Assembly (NCBI GenBank): GCA_963585895.1
Contig: OY757917.1
Span: forward strand, 104,133,346 to 104,197,345
Source: Sepioteuthis lessoniana
Lineage: Eukaryota > Mollusca > Cephalopoda > Myopsida > Loliginidae
Direction of reading: 5' to 3'
DNA length: 64,000 bases
Under the pieces are notes generated by a model. It did not search any database. It had not been told where the DNA came from and saw only the letters and a program-made list of their open reading frames with translations. This document shows positions 42,640-51,901 of this stretch, piece after piece; position 1 is the stretch's first letter; every line of letters begins with the position of its first letter. A program made the translations under genes and the position numbers.

Positions 42640-43260
42640 TGTTGTATATTGACCTTCGCCCCGGCCAAACATGCCATTCCAAAGGGAGATACCGGAAGGA
42701 AGTGACACATTCCGATGGCAGTTATGAGAAGAAATCGCGTAGGCGGGCTAGGCTGACGATATGGGACAAGGAAAAATCCCATGGTACACTCATAGACTGA
42801 TGCACCGTAAGAGAGTGACCTCTGAACTGCATGACATTTATTTCCGCTTGATGACGATCAAACATGCCATTCCAAAGATATTGAAAGGGCGATTGAACTA
42901 TTATATAACTCGGTGAAGACAGGAATTCAGTGAGTTGGAGATCAGATAAGTTAATTAAAAGATGCGGTAGAGAGAACAGCATCCAGCAGAATGGGCCTCT
43001 GGGCCTCCGGTTGAGCAGTCCAGGAGAACGAGAACGATACACGGCTATGTCCGGAGGGGCTGGGAAGGTCAATATGTTGCAGTCTTTGTTTGGTCTTCAA
43101 CTCCCTCTTACACACACAACCCTTTCAAATAAAGTGAGAGGTATATTTTTTTAAGAAGTCTTCGCTCGTCTTTATTCATTGCGTCAATATGTATTCTGCA
43201 TGTATATATGTATATGTATTATATGTTTGTATAGTTAATCATGGTCTTGGCTATACAACA
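42640..43260 (+). mobile_element. solo LTR (~620 bp) inserted in L-AAT
   Basis: Starts TGTTGTATATTGACC and ends GGCTATACAACA; a TATATAA box is near 42901 and AATAAA at 43128-43133. Shares 'ggtcaatatgttgcagtct' and 'gtgagaggtatatttt' with the minus-strand solo LTR at 19011. No internal domain. Removing it rejoins the two halves of an L-AAT frame. No exact target duplication is seen. Confidence 0.7.
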
Positions 43261-43480
43261 ATATATTAAAGTGGAAATCGATAATATTCTATAGAATAGC
43301 AGGTGTAGATTACGTGGTGATAGAGACGAAACCATAAATCATATAGTAAGGGAATATAGTAAAATATCGAAAAAGGAGTACAAATTTAGACACAACTGGA
43401 TGAAAAAGGTAATTCACTGGGAATTGCGCAAGAAACTGACACGGCCATACTACTAAATTGTTCATGCACAAGCTAGAATC
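43261..43480 (+). pseudogene. L-AAT fragment, part after the LTR insertion
   Basis: 'aatagcaggtgtagattacgtgg' (SRCRLRG, with one knuckle Cys replaced by Arg), DRDETINHIVRE, 'gggaattgcgcaagaaactg' (WELRKKL). Decays after 43460. Confidence 0.65.
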
Positions 43481-43513
43481 CATCTTAGTGAACGTAAAGT
43501 AAAAAAGTAAGTA

Positions 43514-43769
43514 AAGTTGGCGACTTAAGTCAAGGGTGACCTGAAGGCTCCGTTTTTAATAGCTACTACACCAAGATATAAGGGAGGATACTATTCCATT
43601 CCTTGGATTGCTCCACTTTACCCTTGATCCTTACCATATACTGCTGAATGTAAAGCAAGGCGGCATCAAGTACCATTTTTTGGTCTTTGGTATGACTCAA
43701 CCTGGGATTGGACCCCGGTCTTCCGGATCAGTGGAGAACACTCAACTCATTAGACCAATGGCCCGTCTA
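43514..43769 (-). repeat. SINE-C
   Basis: Antisense body 'ggcgacttaagtcaagggtgacc', 'agctactacaccaagatata', 'tggtatgactcaacctggg'; head at the right 'actcaactcattagaccaatggccc'. Confidence 0.75.
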
Positions 43770-44215
43770 GATGCATGAAGTTCTCCGGGGTTTCGAGACA
43801 CAAACAAATCACCTGATCCAAACCAGTAGAAAAGATTTAGAGATTCCAAAAAACAATAACAACAAAAAAGAGAACTTGTCGTTCAGAGGATTTTGCCGTC
43901 TCAGCGGACCACAGAGAGAAAATACAAGAAAACAAAAAGAGGAACAAGTTCTTACATTTTTCCAGAATGCAAAGAAATATGTGGAACATGGAGGTGACGA
44001 GGATAGCAAATGTATTTTGTACGCTTGGAACAGTTCCCAAAGGTGAAGAAAGTGAATCGGGACAATTATAAATCAGAGGAAAAATCCAGACCATCCAGAT
44101 TGCAGCAAGTTAAGATCAGACTGAATACTGAGAAGAGTCCTGGAGACCTGAGAAGACTTCCTGTCACTAAGATTCCAGTGAAATACCATCAACCAACGTA
44201 GGTGTGAAAAACTAA
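43770..44215 (+). pseudogene. L-AAT 3' fragment, first of three in a row
   Basis: 'ggggtttcgagacacaaacaaatc' (FETQTNHLI), a frame-shifted 'gagaacttgtcgttcag' segment, 'gaacaagttcttac', then 'ctgagaagagtcctggagacctgagaagactt' and 'gtaggtgtgaaaaac'. Short open frames only. Confidence 0.65.
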
Positions 44216-44850
44216 CAAGGACCAATCATATGAAATCAAGAATAGATAAGATACAACAAAACAACTGGTGTAGGTTATGTGGTGACAGAGACGAAACGAT
44301 CAATAAGAAAATGCAGAAAATTAGAACAGAAAGAGTATAAGATTAGATACGACTGGGTGGGCAAGGAGATTTACTGGGAACCGTGAAAGAAATTGAAATT
44401 GGACCATACGAACAAATGGTACATGCACCACCCAGAATCTGTCCTGGAAAATGAGACGCATAAATTTCTCTGTGGTTTTAAGATACAAACGGGTGACCTA
44501 ATCTCGGTCAGACGACCAAACCTAGTAATAATAACAAACAAAAAAAGAGAACTTGCCGAATTGTGGACTTCGCTGTCCCGGTGGAACGCAGAGTAAAATT
44601 GAAAGAATGACAGACTGTTATATCAATTATATTTGGTAGTCTTGGTAAAGTCACCAAATAATTGATACAAGGACTGGTGGACTTGAAAATAACGGGACGA
44701 GTAGAGACCATCCAAACTATTGTATTTTTGAAATTGGTCAGAATACTGAGAAGAGTCTTGGAGTCTTGAGGACACGTTCTGTCACTCAAACTCCAGTAAA
44801 AGACCATCAACGTTAGGTGATGTTAAAAACTGTGGGAGTAACACAATAAT
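44216..44850 (+). pseudogene. L-AAT fragment, second of three
   Basis: Starts inside the 'THIKARIDK' segment ('accaatcatatgaaatcaag'), has 'ggttatgtggtgacagagacgaaacg' (LCGDRDET), 'gcaaggagatttactggg' and KLDHTNKWYMHHPESVLENE, 'ggtttaagatacaaacggg' (FKIQTGD), then 'ggtcagacgacc', and the usual end 'agagtcttggagtcttgaggac' and 'acacaataataat'. Four or more frameshifts. Confidence 0.7.
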
Positions 44851-45215
44851 AATATGCCGTCTTGTAGATTTTGCCGTTCTAGCGAACAACAGATTGAAAA
44901 TAAAAGAAAACGAAAAGATAGACAAATATTGGACCTTGCCTGAGAACTGAAAAAAAACATTGGAAGATGAGACTGAAGGTTATACAAATTTCAGTTGGTG
45001 CATTTGGAACGATCCCAATTAGCCTTAAGAAAAGATTGGAGAAATTGGAAATCAGTAGGAGAATCAAAACTATCCGAAGTACAGCATTGCTGAGATCGAC
45101 TAGAATACTGAGAAGAGTCCTGGAGAATTGGGGAGACTTGCTGTCTCTCAGATTCTAGTGAAAGCCCACCAGCTTGTTCTGGAGTGAAAAACTCGCAAGG
45201 AGTAAAATAATAATT
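44851..45215 (+). pseudogene. L-AAT fragment, third of three
   Basis: Begins right after the 'aataataat' of the second copy, at the 'cgtcttgtagattttgcc' (CRFCRSS/IVDFAV) position, and ends 'gagaagagtcctggagaattggggagactt' and 'gagtaaaataataatt'. The frame 44967-45158 keeps IQISVGAFGTIP. Confidence 0.7.
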
Positions 45216-45502
45216 AAATGAATATTTTCATCATTTAATATTACAAGCAGGTGTGTTCAAAAGAAACTATTATAATTATGATGTAGAATTATTTCATAAG
45301 AAATATATATTTATAAACGCTACAATCAAAACATACTTTTCTTTTAAATAATAAGAATATGAATCCAACTCTCTAACGGTACTTAATGAAATTCCTGACG
45401 TCAAATCAAGCAACAACTTAGACGATTCCAGAAACGGATATTTTCAAGCTTCAATGTCTAAAACGCTTTGATTTGAAAAGATCACTTGCTATTTATGCAC
45501 CT
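45216..45502. other. AT-rich, no feature
   Basis: No recognised repeat until module D. Confidence 0.35.
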
Positions 45503-45780
45503 CAATCAGTTGGGCTTTAAAATACACCAACAGCATCTCTGCAGAGGGTTATAACACTCCATTCTGACCAGGAGTGGAGGTACCTGTTAGAGTCCCAACT
45601 AAGGGCCAATTAGAAATATTTAACTATTTTCCTGTCGGAAATAGAACTATTAGTCTTACATAGGAATACTTGAAACAATTTAACTAAGTACAAACAGATT
45701 ACCAATATCTAATTGAATTAGTATTGGAGAGCAACGCTTGAAACTATTTAACTCAGTCCAAATAGAATGAGTGTTTAATA
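45503..45780 (-). repeat. module D antisense plus minisatellite
   Basis: 45503-45612 'tcagttgggctttaaaatacacc', 'gcatctctgcagaggg', 'tggaggtacctgttagagtc'; then 45640-45780 'gaaa(c)tatttaactaagtacaaacaga' units, two to three copies. Confidence 0.6.
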
Positions 45781-45784
45781 GTAG

Positions 45785-46074
45785 TTCTTGGATGTGGTAT
45801 AATGGTTATCGTCATAGGAAATGGACACGACGACACGAGTTTAAATCCTGGACGAAGCTAATTGCATTTCACATAGCACTAATACCTTTGGGAAAAGGTA
45901 TGAATCCAATTATTCTCCCTCCAGCTATGAGTAAATGGTAGGACAGACTGTTTCTTCGGCCTTGGTGAGGCAACTAGTGTAGGAGGAGGAAAACTCTGAA
46001 TCCAAACCTGTTAAACTTCGCTTAAAAATTGACCTTGTGTCATATCCTGCCCGAGCGGAGAGGTTGGTAAATAT
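45785..46074 (+). repeat. SINE-A
   Basis: A box 'atgtggtataatggttatcg', B box 'cacgagtttaaatcctgg', tail 'gaccttgtgtcatatcctgcccgagcgg'. Near the 3729 consensus. Confidence 0.8.
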
Positions 46075-46851
46075 GGATAGTAATACTTGAAATCTTTTAA
46101 TTATATGCTAACAAATGAGATTTGACTCGTTCTAAAATAATGTTATCTACAAACAATTCCTTTACAAATAATATATATTTGATATATATGTTCGTATAAA
46201 CGGGATTTAGCATGAAATAACCTACAAGAGTTGATATACTATAAAACACAACCATTCAAGTTTGCTATCTATGTAACACAATCGATTAATGAGATCTATT
46301 GTTGGCATGTAGTCATGTAGTCAAATTAAGTCCTGAGACGTTCAACTCACGGAAAAAAACAATGTGCCAATTAATATGACAGAAAGCTATTTAACTCGAG
46401 ATCCTGCATAGTTCTGATTGGATGGTTTCAATCAGGTGACTAAAACGGTTCTAGAAGTTTATAAGTTATTGAAAAGGGTTTGCCAAGTGTGGTTGAAAGT
46501 TTCATCTCTGATCGCCAAATCCGATTGGGCCGCGACGGATGATGAAAGGAATATATTGTCGAAGTAATAAATAAATTATATGCTCATAAAAATTTGATCA
46601 TGTTCTTATTCATCATCTCTACAGAGAAGAACTTAGAGCAACGAGAGATAACGACAGTCGACAGTAATACGAACGTGAAGACACAAAATAGCGAACGATA
46701 TAAAAATGCAACCAGAATGACACAATGAAAGATCAAATTGAAAAGATTAGCATGGGCCAACAAGACAACTGAAATATAGAAGTAAGTGGCTGAATAGTAC
46801 ATAACATATATCCTAAAAGAGTATGCAGTATTTAATCCTTGTTTTGATTGA
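46075..46851. other. no gene; isolated tail at ~46206-46250
   Basis: 'ttagcatgaaataacctac' plus 'agagttgatatac' is a SINE-B-like tail alone. 46310-46580 is moderately GC-balanced and unassigned. Confidence 0.35.
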
Positions 46852-47191
46852 TCATCATCACCATCATGTCGTGCCGCTTGCACGGATATCCTTCACACTC
46901 TCTCGCCATTTCTCCCTATCGTTCATCGCCTCGGGGAGGTCTTCAGGGCTACATCTAGTATCCTCACATAGCTGCTGTATGTATGTTCGAGCTTGTCGTC
47001 CTGCTTTTGCTTGGCCATATGTAGGGGTCCATAAGAGTACATCTATTATGAGCTTGTCTCTTTTTCTCCAGCTGTGTCCTGCGTGTCTTGTTCGTCTAAC
47101 TTGGATAGTTTTCGTGATGGGAGGCAGGTGGCCGTATAATTGGTGCCTTGTTGGGTGTTGCTGCCAGGACTTGTTCAGTATTGCTCGCAAT
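46852..47191 (-). mobile_element. L-RTE 3' fragment, largely open
   Basis: (TCA)n complement of the tail, then antisense of LRAILNKSWQQHPTRHQLYG, LPPITKTIQVRRTRHAGHS and GRQARTYIQQLCEDTRC. Frame unbroken for ~115 codons. 5' truncation at about 47191. Close to the 21376 copy, so fairly young. Confidence 0.85.
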
Positions 47192-47344
47192 CCCGAGACA
47201 AAATTAAAGGTTAAAGGATATTCATTTTTTTTCTTATTAGCAATTAGAAAACTAATAAGAATAAGGACGAAAAACGTCTTTTTACTGCCAAATAAAACTA
47301 AGTTTACTAATTTCATGACTTTTTATAGGTACAGTATTTATGAT
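47192..47344. other. short unassigned stretch
   Basis: AT-rich between LINE and LTR. Confidence 0.3.
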
Positions 47345-47800
47345 TGTTGTATATTGACCATTGACCAAGTCGCTAATCTGAGATTCTCTGCACAGGAAGA
47401 AAGCGTGTTTGAACGGAAATCTGTGGGTGTTCTGAATCGATTCATGAAGATTCCCTTGTGAGATACGGGTAGTAGGTGTTTCTGTCTGTTAGTCTAACCT
47501 TGCGGCCAGGAGAGATTCGGTCAGTCATGGGAGCACCAGCATGTGGCAGGGAGTTCGGCTGGGTCAGTGGCTCACAGCGGCTGAGAAGCAGAAGAAGGGC
47601 TAAATGGGGCCTCGAAGATAACACTGCGTGGTATGGTAAAGAGAAGAAGTTATGGGTCAATATAGCAGCCTCCATTCGTTTCCGTCCGTCCGTCTGTCTC
47701 ACTCACACCACAGAAGCTTTGATTCCAAGAAATAATAATGAGATTTATATTTTTATAACCAAGTGTTGTGATCATTCTTTCTCCATGTATATTCATTCAT
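47345..47800 (+). mobile_element. probable LTR, related to 42640-43260
   Basis: Starts TGTTGTATATTGACC exactly as the LTR at 42640. 'atgggtcaatatagcagcctcc' at 47653 parallels the 'ggtcaatatgttgcag' just upstream of the poly(A) signal in that LTR, and 'aataataatgagatttatattttt' at 47731 sits where AATAAA lies there. Its end is unclear. A 133-codon frame (47476-47877) runs through it and is not a credible protein. Confidence 0.55.
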
Positions 47801-47980
47801 TATGCCACTATATAACAAGATATTCAGAGTATATCTTTGAAATTTCAAAATATTTCTCGCGAGATGCACTGCCATAAGTACGCCGGTTTCATGCCATTAC
47901 ATACAAGGATTAAATATTTTTATAATGTTTGTTTATTCTGACATAATAGGAATGAAGAGCAGAGTGTTTAAACGTTTATA

Positions 47981-48196
47981 GGTTTCTCTATTTAATGGCA
48001 CATCAACCTTCGTGAGTTATCAATACCAAAGCCATTTTTGAAGAAGAGCAGTAGTGATTCTCTGTAACCCAAAGCTGGTGGGGTTAGGAGGTTCACGCCT
48101 TTCTTGAGGGTATTTGTCCAAAAGTGAATGTAAATACGTGACTGGAATTCGAACTCACTGCGATGCAGTACACTATCTACTAGGCCACTGGGTCAT
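47981..48196 (-). repeat. SINE-B
   Basis: Antisense: tail 'ttaatggcacatcaaccttcg', body 'gtttcacgcc'-like 'ggttcacgcctttcttgagggtatttgtcc', B box complement 'ggaattcgaactcac', head 'acactatctactaggccac'. Confidence 0.7.
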
Positions 48197-48214
48197 AACG
48201 CTAAATTTTCAACG

Positions 48215-48352
48215 GAACAATCAGACTTTATTTCCTATGTTTAATTTAGTTTTGTACTGCTCCAGAAATTTGTTGCGTCCAGTGAGAAATGAACCTAGTC
48301 CCAGGGGTCTGCTAGCCTACCTCGCTAACCATTATATCACTTGAGGCACCAC
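48215..48352 (-). repeat. SINE-E-like tRNA head
   Basis: The complement reads 'ggtgcctcaagtgatataatggtta...gctagcagaccc...', parallel to the fragment at 838-939. Body undefined. Confidence 0.45.
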
Positions 48353-48586
48353 CATCTTACTTCGGCGTAGAATAAAGGTAATTATTAATTTCAGTTTAGT
48401 CTCGGTCAAGGAACTTGAACGATGAATTCATTAGAATATGATTTATTACATTAAACAAACTTGTCAGCCTAGAAACGATACGAGTATTGTGTTAATCTGG
48501 CAAAAGGTCACCTAAGAATTGAGCTCCATACGGAACAGGATTGTTAAGCATGCCTCTATAGCATATTTACTGAAGGAATTTTTCTG
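48353..48586. other. no recognisable feature
   Basis: AT-rich. Confidence 0.3.
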
Positions 48587-49672
48587 ATTCTGTGTCTCTC
48601 ACTGTCCCTATCATCCATCGCTTCTGGTAGGTCTTCCAAACTACATCTTGTATCAGCACAAAGCTGATATAGATAAGTTCTTGCATGTCGGCTTATACTG
48701 GCTCGTCAATGTGTAGGGGTCTACATAAGAATGTCACTTATGAGTTTGTCCTTGCTTCTTCAGCATTGTTCCGCATTGCTTGTCTAACTTGGATGGTTTT
48801 GAGATGGAAGGCCTGTAGCCGTGCAGTTGCTATTTTGTGAGGTGTTGCTTCAAAGATTTGTCCAAAATAGCACATGATATTCTTATTTAGTTTCCATCTT
48901 GCTTTTTTCTCTGTACGTTTTGGTAGCGTCCATACAGTAGTATTGACACGGTTCGGGCTTGGAAAAAATTCCCGTTTTTTTTTATCGGTTAGATCAGACA
49001 TTAGTATGATCGATAACCTATTAAGAGCTGTCCACACTTTCACTAGTCGTGTGTTAATATCATTTTCAGTTAATGAGACATGGCTACCGAGGTATGTGAA
49101 CTTCTACACTAATTCTAGAAGCCTGTAAAGTGGAGATGGCTCCTACTCGTATAAAACGCATGCGCTCCTTTTTATTTGCGTTCTCGTGATGACTAATGTC
49201 CCCTACTGTGTGTACAAGGCTAAGCAGTAGGGATTCAGCTTGAGCAGGTGTATTTGCAAGAAGTCCTAGATCATTTGCATAGTCTGCCTCTGTAATAGTT
49301 TCTGCATGATATCATATTTTTTGTTTTTTAGTGTAAAACAATTTCCTGTTATTTGATCTATCGTCGTTCGAAGTACGTTGTCTCTGTTGATTTTAAACCA
49401 ATAAGGTGCTAATATATCTCTTCGCAAAACTCCTGGTTCAATGTCACCACAGGTTAGTGAATCTTGATTTTGTGCTTCTATAAAGCATCATTATAACTTT
49501 AACAGTTTCTTTGGGGAAACTATATGCTAGTAGTATGAGCTCCATCATCCCACTGAGTATGATGTCAAATGCGTTTGTTCGAGATTTTTGTCTGTACTCC
49601 TTCAATGATTCGTCAGATAGTTAAAATCTGTGAAGTAACGGATAGATTTCTTAAAAATCCGTTCTAATATTT
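48587..49672 (-). pseudogene. L-RTE, long but old copy (~1.1 kb)
   Basis: Antisense landmarks in order from the 3' side: 'tcatccatcgcttctggtagg', 'cagcattgttccgcattgc' (HAGHC), 'ttggatggttttgagatgg', 'tcatatagaa'-like decayed LYGC, 'tcggttagatcagac' (SDLTDK), 'catttgcatagtctgcctc' (ADYADD region), 'ttctttggggaaactatatgc' and 'gcgtttgttcg' (KAFD region). Many stops. It covers the reverse transcriptase core downward, ends against a (TA)n run and has lost its (ATG)n tail. Confidence 0.75.

Positions 49673-49704
<32 letters not shown>
49673..49704. repeat. (TA)n microsatellite
   Basis: TA dinucleotides at the upstream edge of the LINE copy. Confidence 0.9.
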
Positions 49705-49708
<4 letters not shown>

Positions 49709-50090
49709 TTTAAAATTGCTAAGTTTTGACTCGGTTTTGTTTAAACTGTCTAATTTTTTCAGCAGAGTTTGTGGGATTTAATCTTACATCCCTATAAATA
49801 CAGCAACTTTTCCTTTCTTATTTTTTTACTGTTATCAATCTTAAAACCTTTTCCCCTTTGTTTGGATATTAATTTCAGAACAGTCAATTCAAAAGACAGA
49901 CTGTTTACTTATGAGTATCACATGTTTATTAACATAGTCTTTTTTTACTTATATTTAGGGAAGAGCTAATTGCGTTGGCATAAAAGTTCAATGTGTAATG
50001 GAAAGACTGATTTTACTTTGGTCATTTATAAAAATATACAGAAACAGATTTACTCATATATTTATATACGTAAAAACTAAAACAAAAGTT
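49705..50090. other. no recognisable feature
   Basis: AT/T-rich. Confidence 0.35.
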
Positions 50091-50096
50091 CTTCTT

Positions 50097-50127
<31 letters not shown>

Positions 50128-50151
50128 TTATTATTATTATTATTATTATTA
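50091..50151. repeat. (TTC)n(TTA)n, complement of an L-AAT tail
   Basis: Nine or so TTC units, then about nine TTA units, directly joined to antisense L-AAT. Confidence 0.9.
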
Positions 50152-50705
50152 TCTCCTTTAGAGTTTTTCACATCAGCTTTAGATGATGGTCTTTCACTGG
50201 AGTTTGAGTGACAGCAAGTCTCCTCAGGTCTCCTGGACTCTTCAGTATTCTTGCCGTTCTCAATAATTTTGGATAGTCTCCACTCGTCCGCCAAATTCCA
50301 AGTCCTCCACTCCCTTTAATAGTCCTTTAGTTACTGAACCAAAAGCACCAATCACAGTTGGGATAATTGTCACCTTCATGTTCCATATTTTTTTTCAATT
50401 CTCTACTAAGGTCGAGGTATTTATCCTTCTTTTCACATTTTTTCCGTTTTATTCCGTGGTCAGCTTGAACAGCAAAGTCGACAATTTTGCAAATTCTCTT
50501 TTTGTTGTTGACAATTATAAGGTTTTGTCATCTGGCCTAGATTAGGTAATCCATCTGTACGTGAAAGTCCCAGAGGAGTTTATGTGTGTCATTTTCTAGG
50601 ACAGATGCTGGGTTGTGCATATGCCATTTGTTGGTATGGTCAAATTTAAATTTCTTGCACATCTCCCTGTGGATCATCTTACTAATATTATTATTATTGC
50701 TGTTG
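50152..50705 (-). pseudogene. L-AAT, the only clear minus-strand copy
   Basis: Antisense of: the end block 'gtttgagtgacagcaagtctcctc', 'cagtattcttgccgttctc', 'ccaatcacagttggg' (PTVIGAFG), 'gaggtatttatccttcttttc' (EKKDKYLDL), 'cagcaaagtcgacaattttgc' (KIVDFAV), 'gctgggttgtgcatatgccatttg' and 'aatttcttgcacatctccc'. Frame nearly continuous but with indels, so relatively young. Confidence 0.75.
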
Positions 50706-50860
50706 GTGTTGTTAACTTTACCACCATCACAACTTTTACGATTGAAAATGCTTGTAAAAAAAAAAAGAATTCAAGATCTTTCTTCTACCGTTCAAGCAAA
50801 GTAAAACCAAAAGAAAATATACAACGTCATTGATAAATAAAAAAAAGTATTGTTAAATTG

Positions 50861-50862
<2 letters not shown>

Positions 50863-50892
<30 letters not shown>
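50863..50892. repeat. (TA)n microsatellite
   Basis: TA repeats bordering the GC-rich element that follows. Confidence 0.9.
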
Positions 50893-51205
50893 GCTCCCCC
50901 ATGGGGGTTGAGCACTCCGGCGAAGGAATTGTCGGCCGCCGCAAGCGTAATGCAAAGCTCTTCGAAAGAATTGAGCACTCTGGTAGCCGATAGGGTAGAA
51001 AAATGTAAACAAACGGCTGCCGCTGCTGTTGCTAAATAAATATCTTTAAAAAGAATTCCCTTAGCCAACGTGTTCCGCTTGGTGGGCGTGAGGTCTGAAA
51101 CTTAGTCTAACGTAAAGTTGAACGGGTTTCGATCCCGGCTTCGAGCGTCCTGCGTGTCTAGCCACACTGAAGAGTTCTGATAGAACGAAACAGTCTGTCT
51201 GTGGA
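50893..51205 (+). repeat. GC-rich repeat with tRNA-like segment, between TA runs
   Basis: Starts with a perfect palindrome 'cccccatggggg' (50896-50907), has two copies of 'attgagcactc(c/t)gg', and at about 51070-51150 a tRNA-like stretch with 'ttgaacgggtttcgatcccggcttcg' as B box. Ends 'gtctgtctgtggatgaaac'. Flanked on both sides by (TA)n. Possibly an unnamed SINE; only one copy in the window. Confidence 0.45.
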
Positions 51206-51210
51206 TGAAA

Positions 51211-51233
51211 CTATATATATATATATATATATA
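51211..51233. repeat. (TA)n microsatellite
   Basis: TA repeats on the far side of the GC-rich repeat. Confidence 0.9.
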
Positions 51234-51644
51234 ATCATCGATAATAACAAATAAAAAATCTAGCATCCCTTCAGGTTATTTAAATGTATTAAAATGACGG
51301 TTACTGCATCTGTTACGAAATAAATTAAGTGCAAATTTAAAAGATCAAAAGAAAAAGAAGAAAGTTATGTGTGAAGTGTAAGAACCTCTCATTACATGAT
51401 ATGAAAATATAAACAAATGAATGAATAAACCTCAGTCATTGCACCAACTTCATGATTGAGTTAGATATAATACAATTAATTTTCTTAGGAAAAAGTTAAT
51501 AAAATAATATTCTTTTGAATAAAGCAATTCAGGTATCAATTTAATTTCGTAAATAAACAAAAACTAATGATAAATTTGTACATAATAAAAATATATAGAA
51601 TTCATATATAATTTTAGATGAGTAAAGAATATGATTCAAAGAAA
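51234..51644. other. no recognisable feature
   Basis: AT-rich. Confidence 0.35.
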
Positions 51645-51812
51645 AAAGTATTGATGAATGGACTTGGAAATGAGAGGACGAGTGGAGACCATTTAGACTA
51701 CAGATGAGCAAGAATACTGAGAAGAGTCCTGGAGACTTGAGAAGACTTAGTGTCCAGCAGACTCCAGTGGGAAACCATCAGATAATGTTGGTGTGAAAAA
51801 CTCTCAAAACAT
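51645..51812 (+). pseudogene. L-AAT terminal fragment
   Basis: 'gaatggacttggaaatgagagg', 'gcaagaatactgagaagagtcctggagacttgagaag', 'actccagtgggaaaccatc', 'gtgtgaaaaactc': the last ~150 bp of L-AAT without an AAT tail. Confidence 0.65.
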
Positions 51813-51817
51813 AACAT

Positions 51818-51827
51818 AACACACACG

Positions 51828-51867
<40 letters not shown>

Positions 51868-51901
51868 AAACATGGAACATATATATATATATATATATAT
51901 A
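51818..51901. repeat. (CA)n(TA)n compound microsatellite
   Basis: CA repeats, then TA repeats, 'aaacatggaac', then TA repeats up to the mariner boundary. Confidence 0.95.

Noticed and set aside
3729-46074. Functional tRNA genes at the A/B-box matches
   Set aside because: The heads continue into shared SINE bodies, occur in many copies and lack paired acceptor and anticodon arms.
46823-47461. 212-codon plus-strand frame
   Set aside because: Antisense shadow of the L-RTE copy at 46852-47191 extended into flank and LTR.
47476-47877. 133-codon open frame as a host gene
   Set aside because: It lies inside a probable LTR (TGTTG start at 47345) and crosses into AT-rich flank; no recognised motif.
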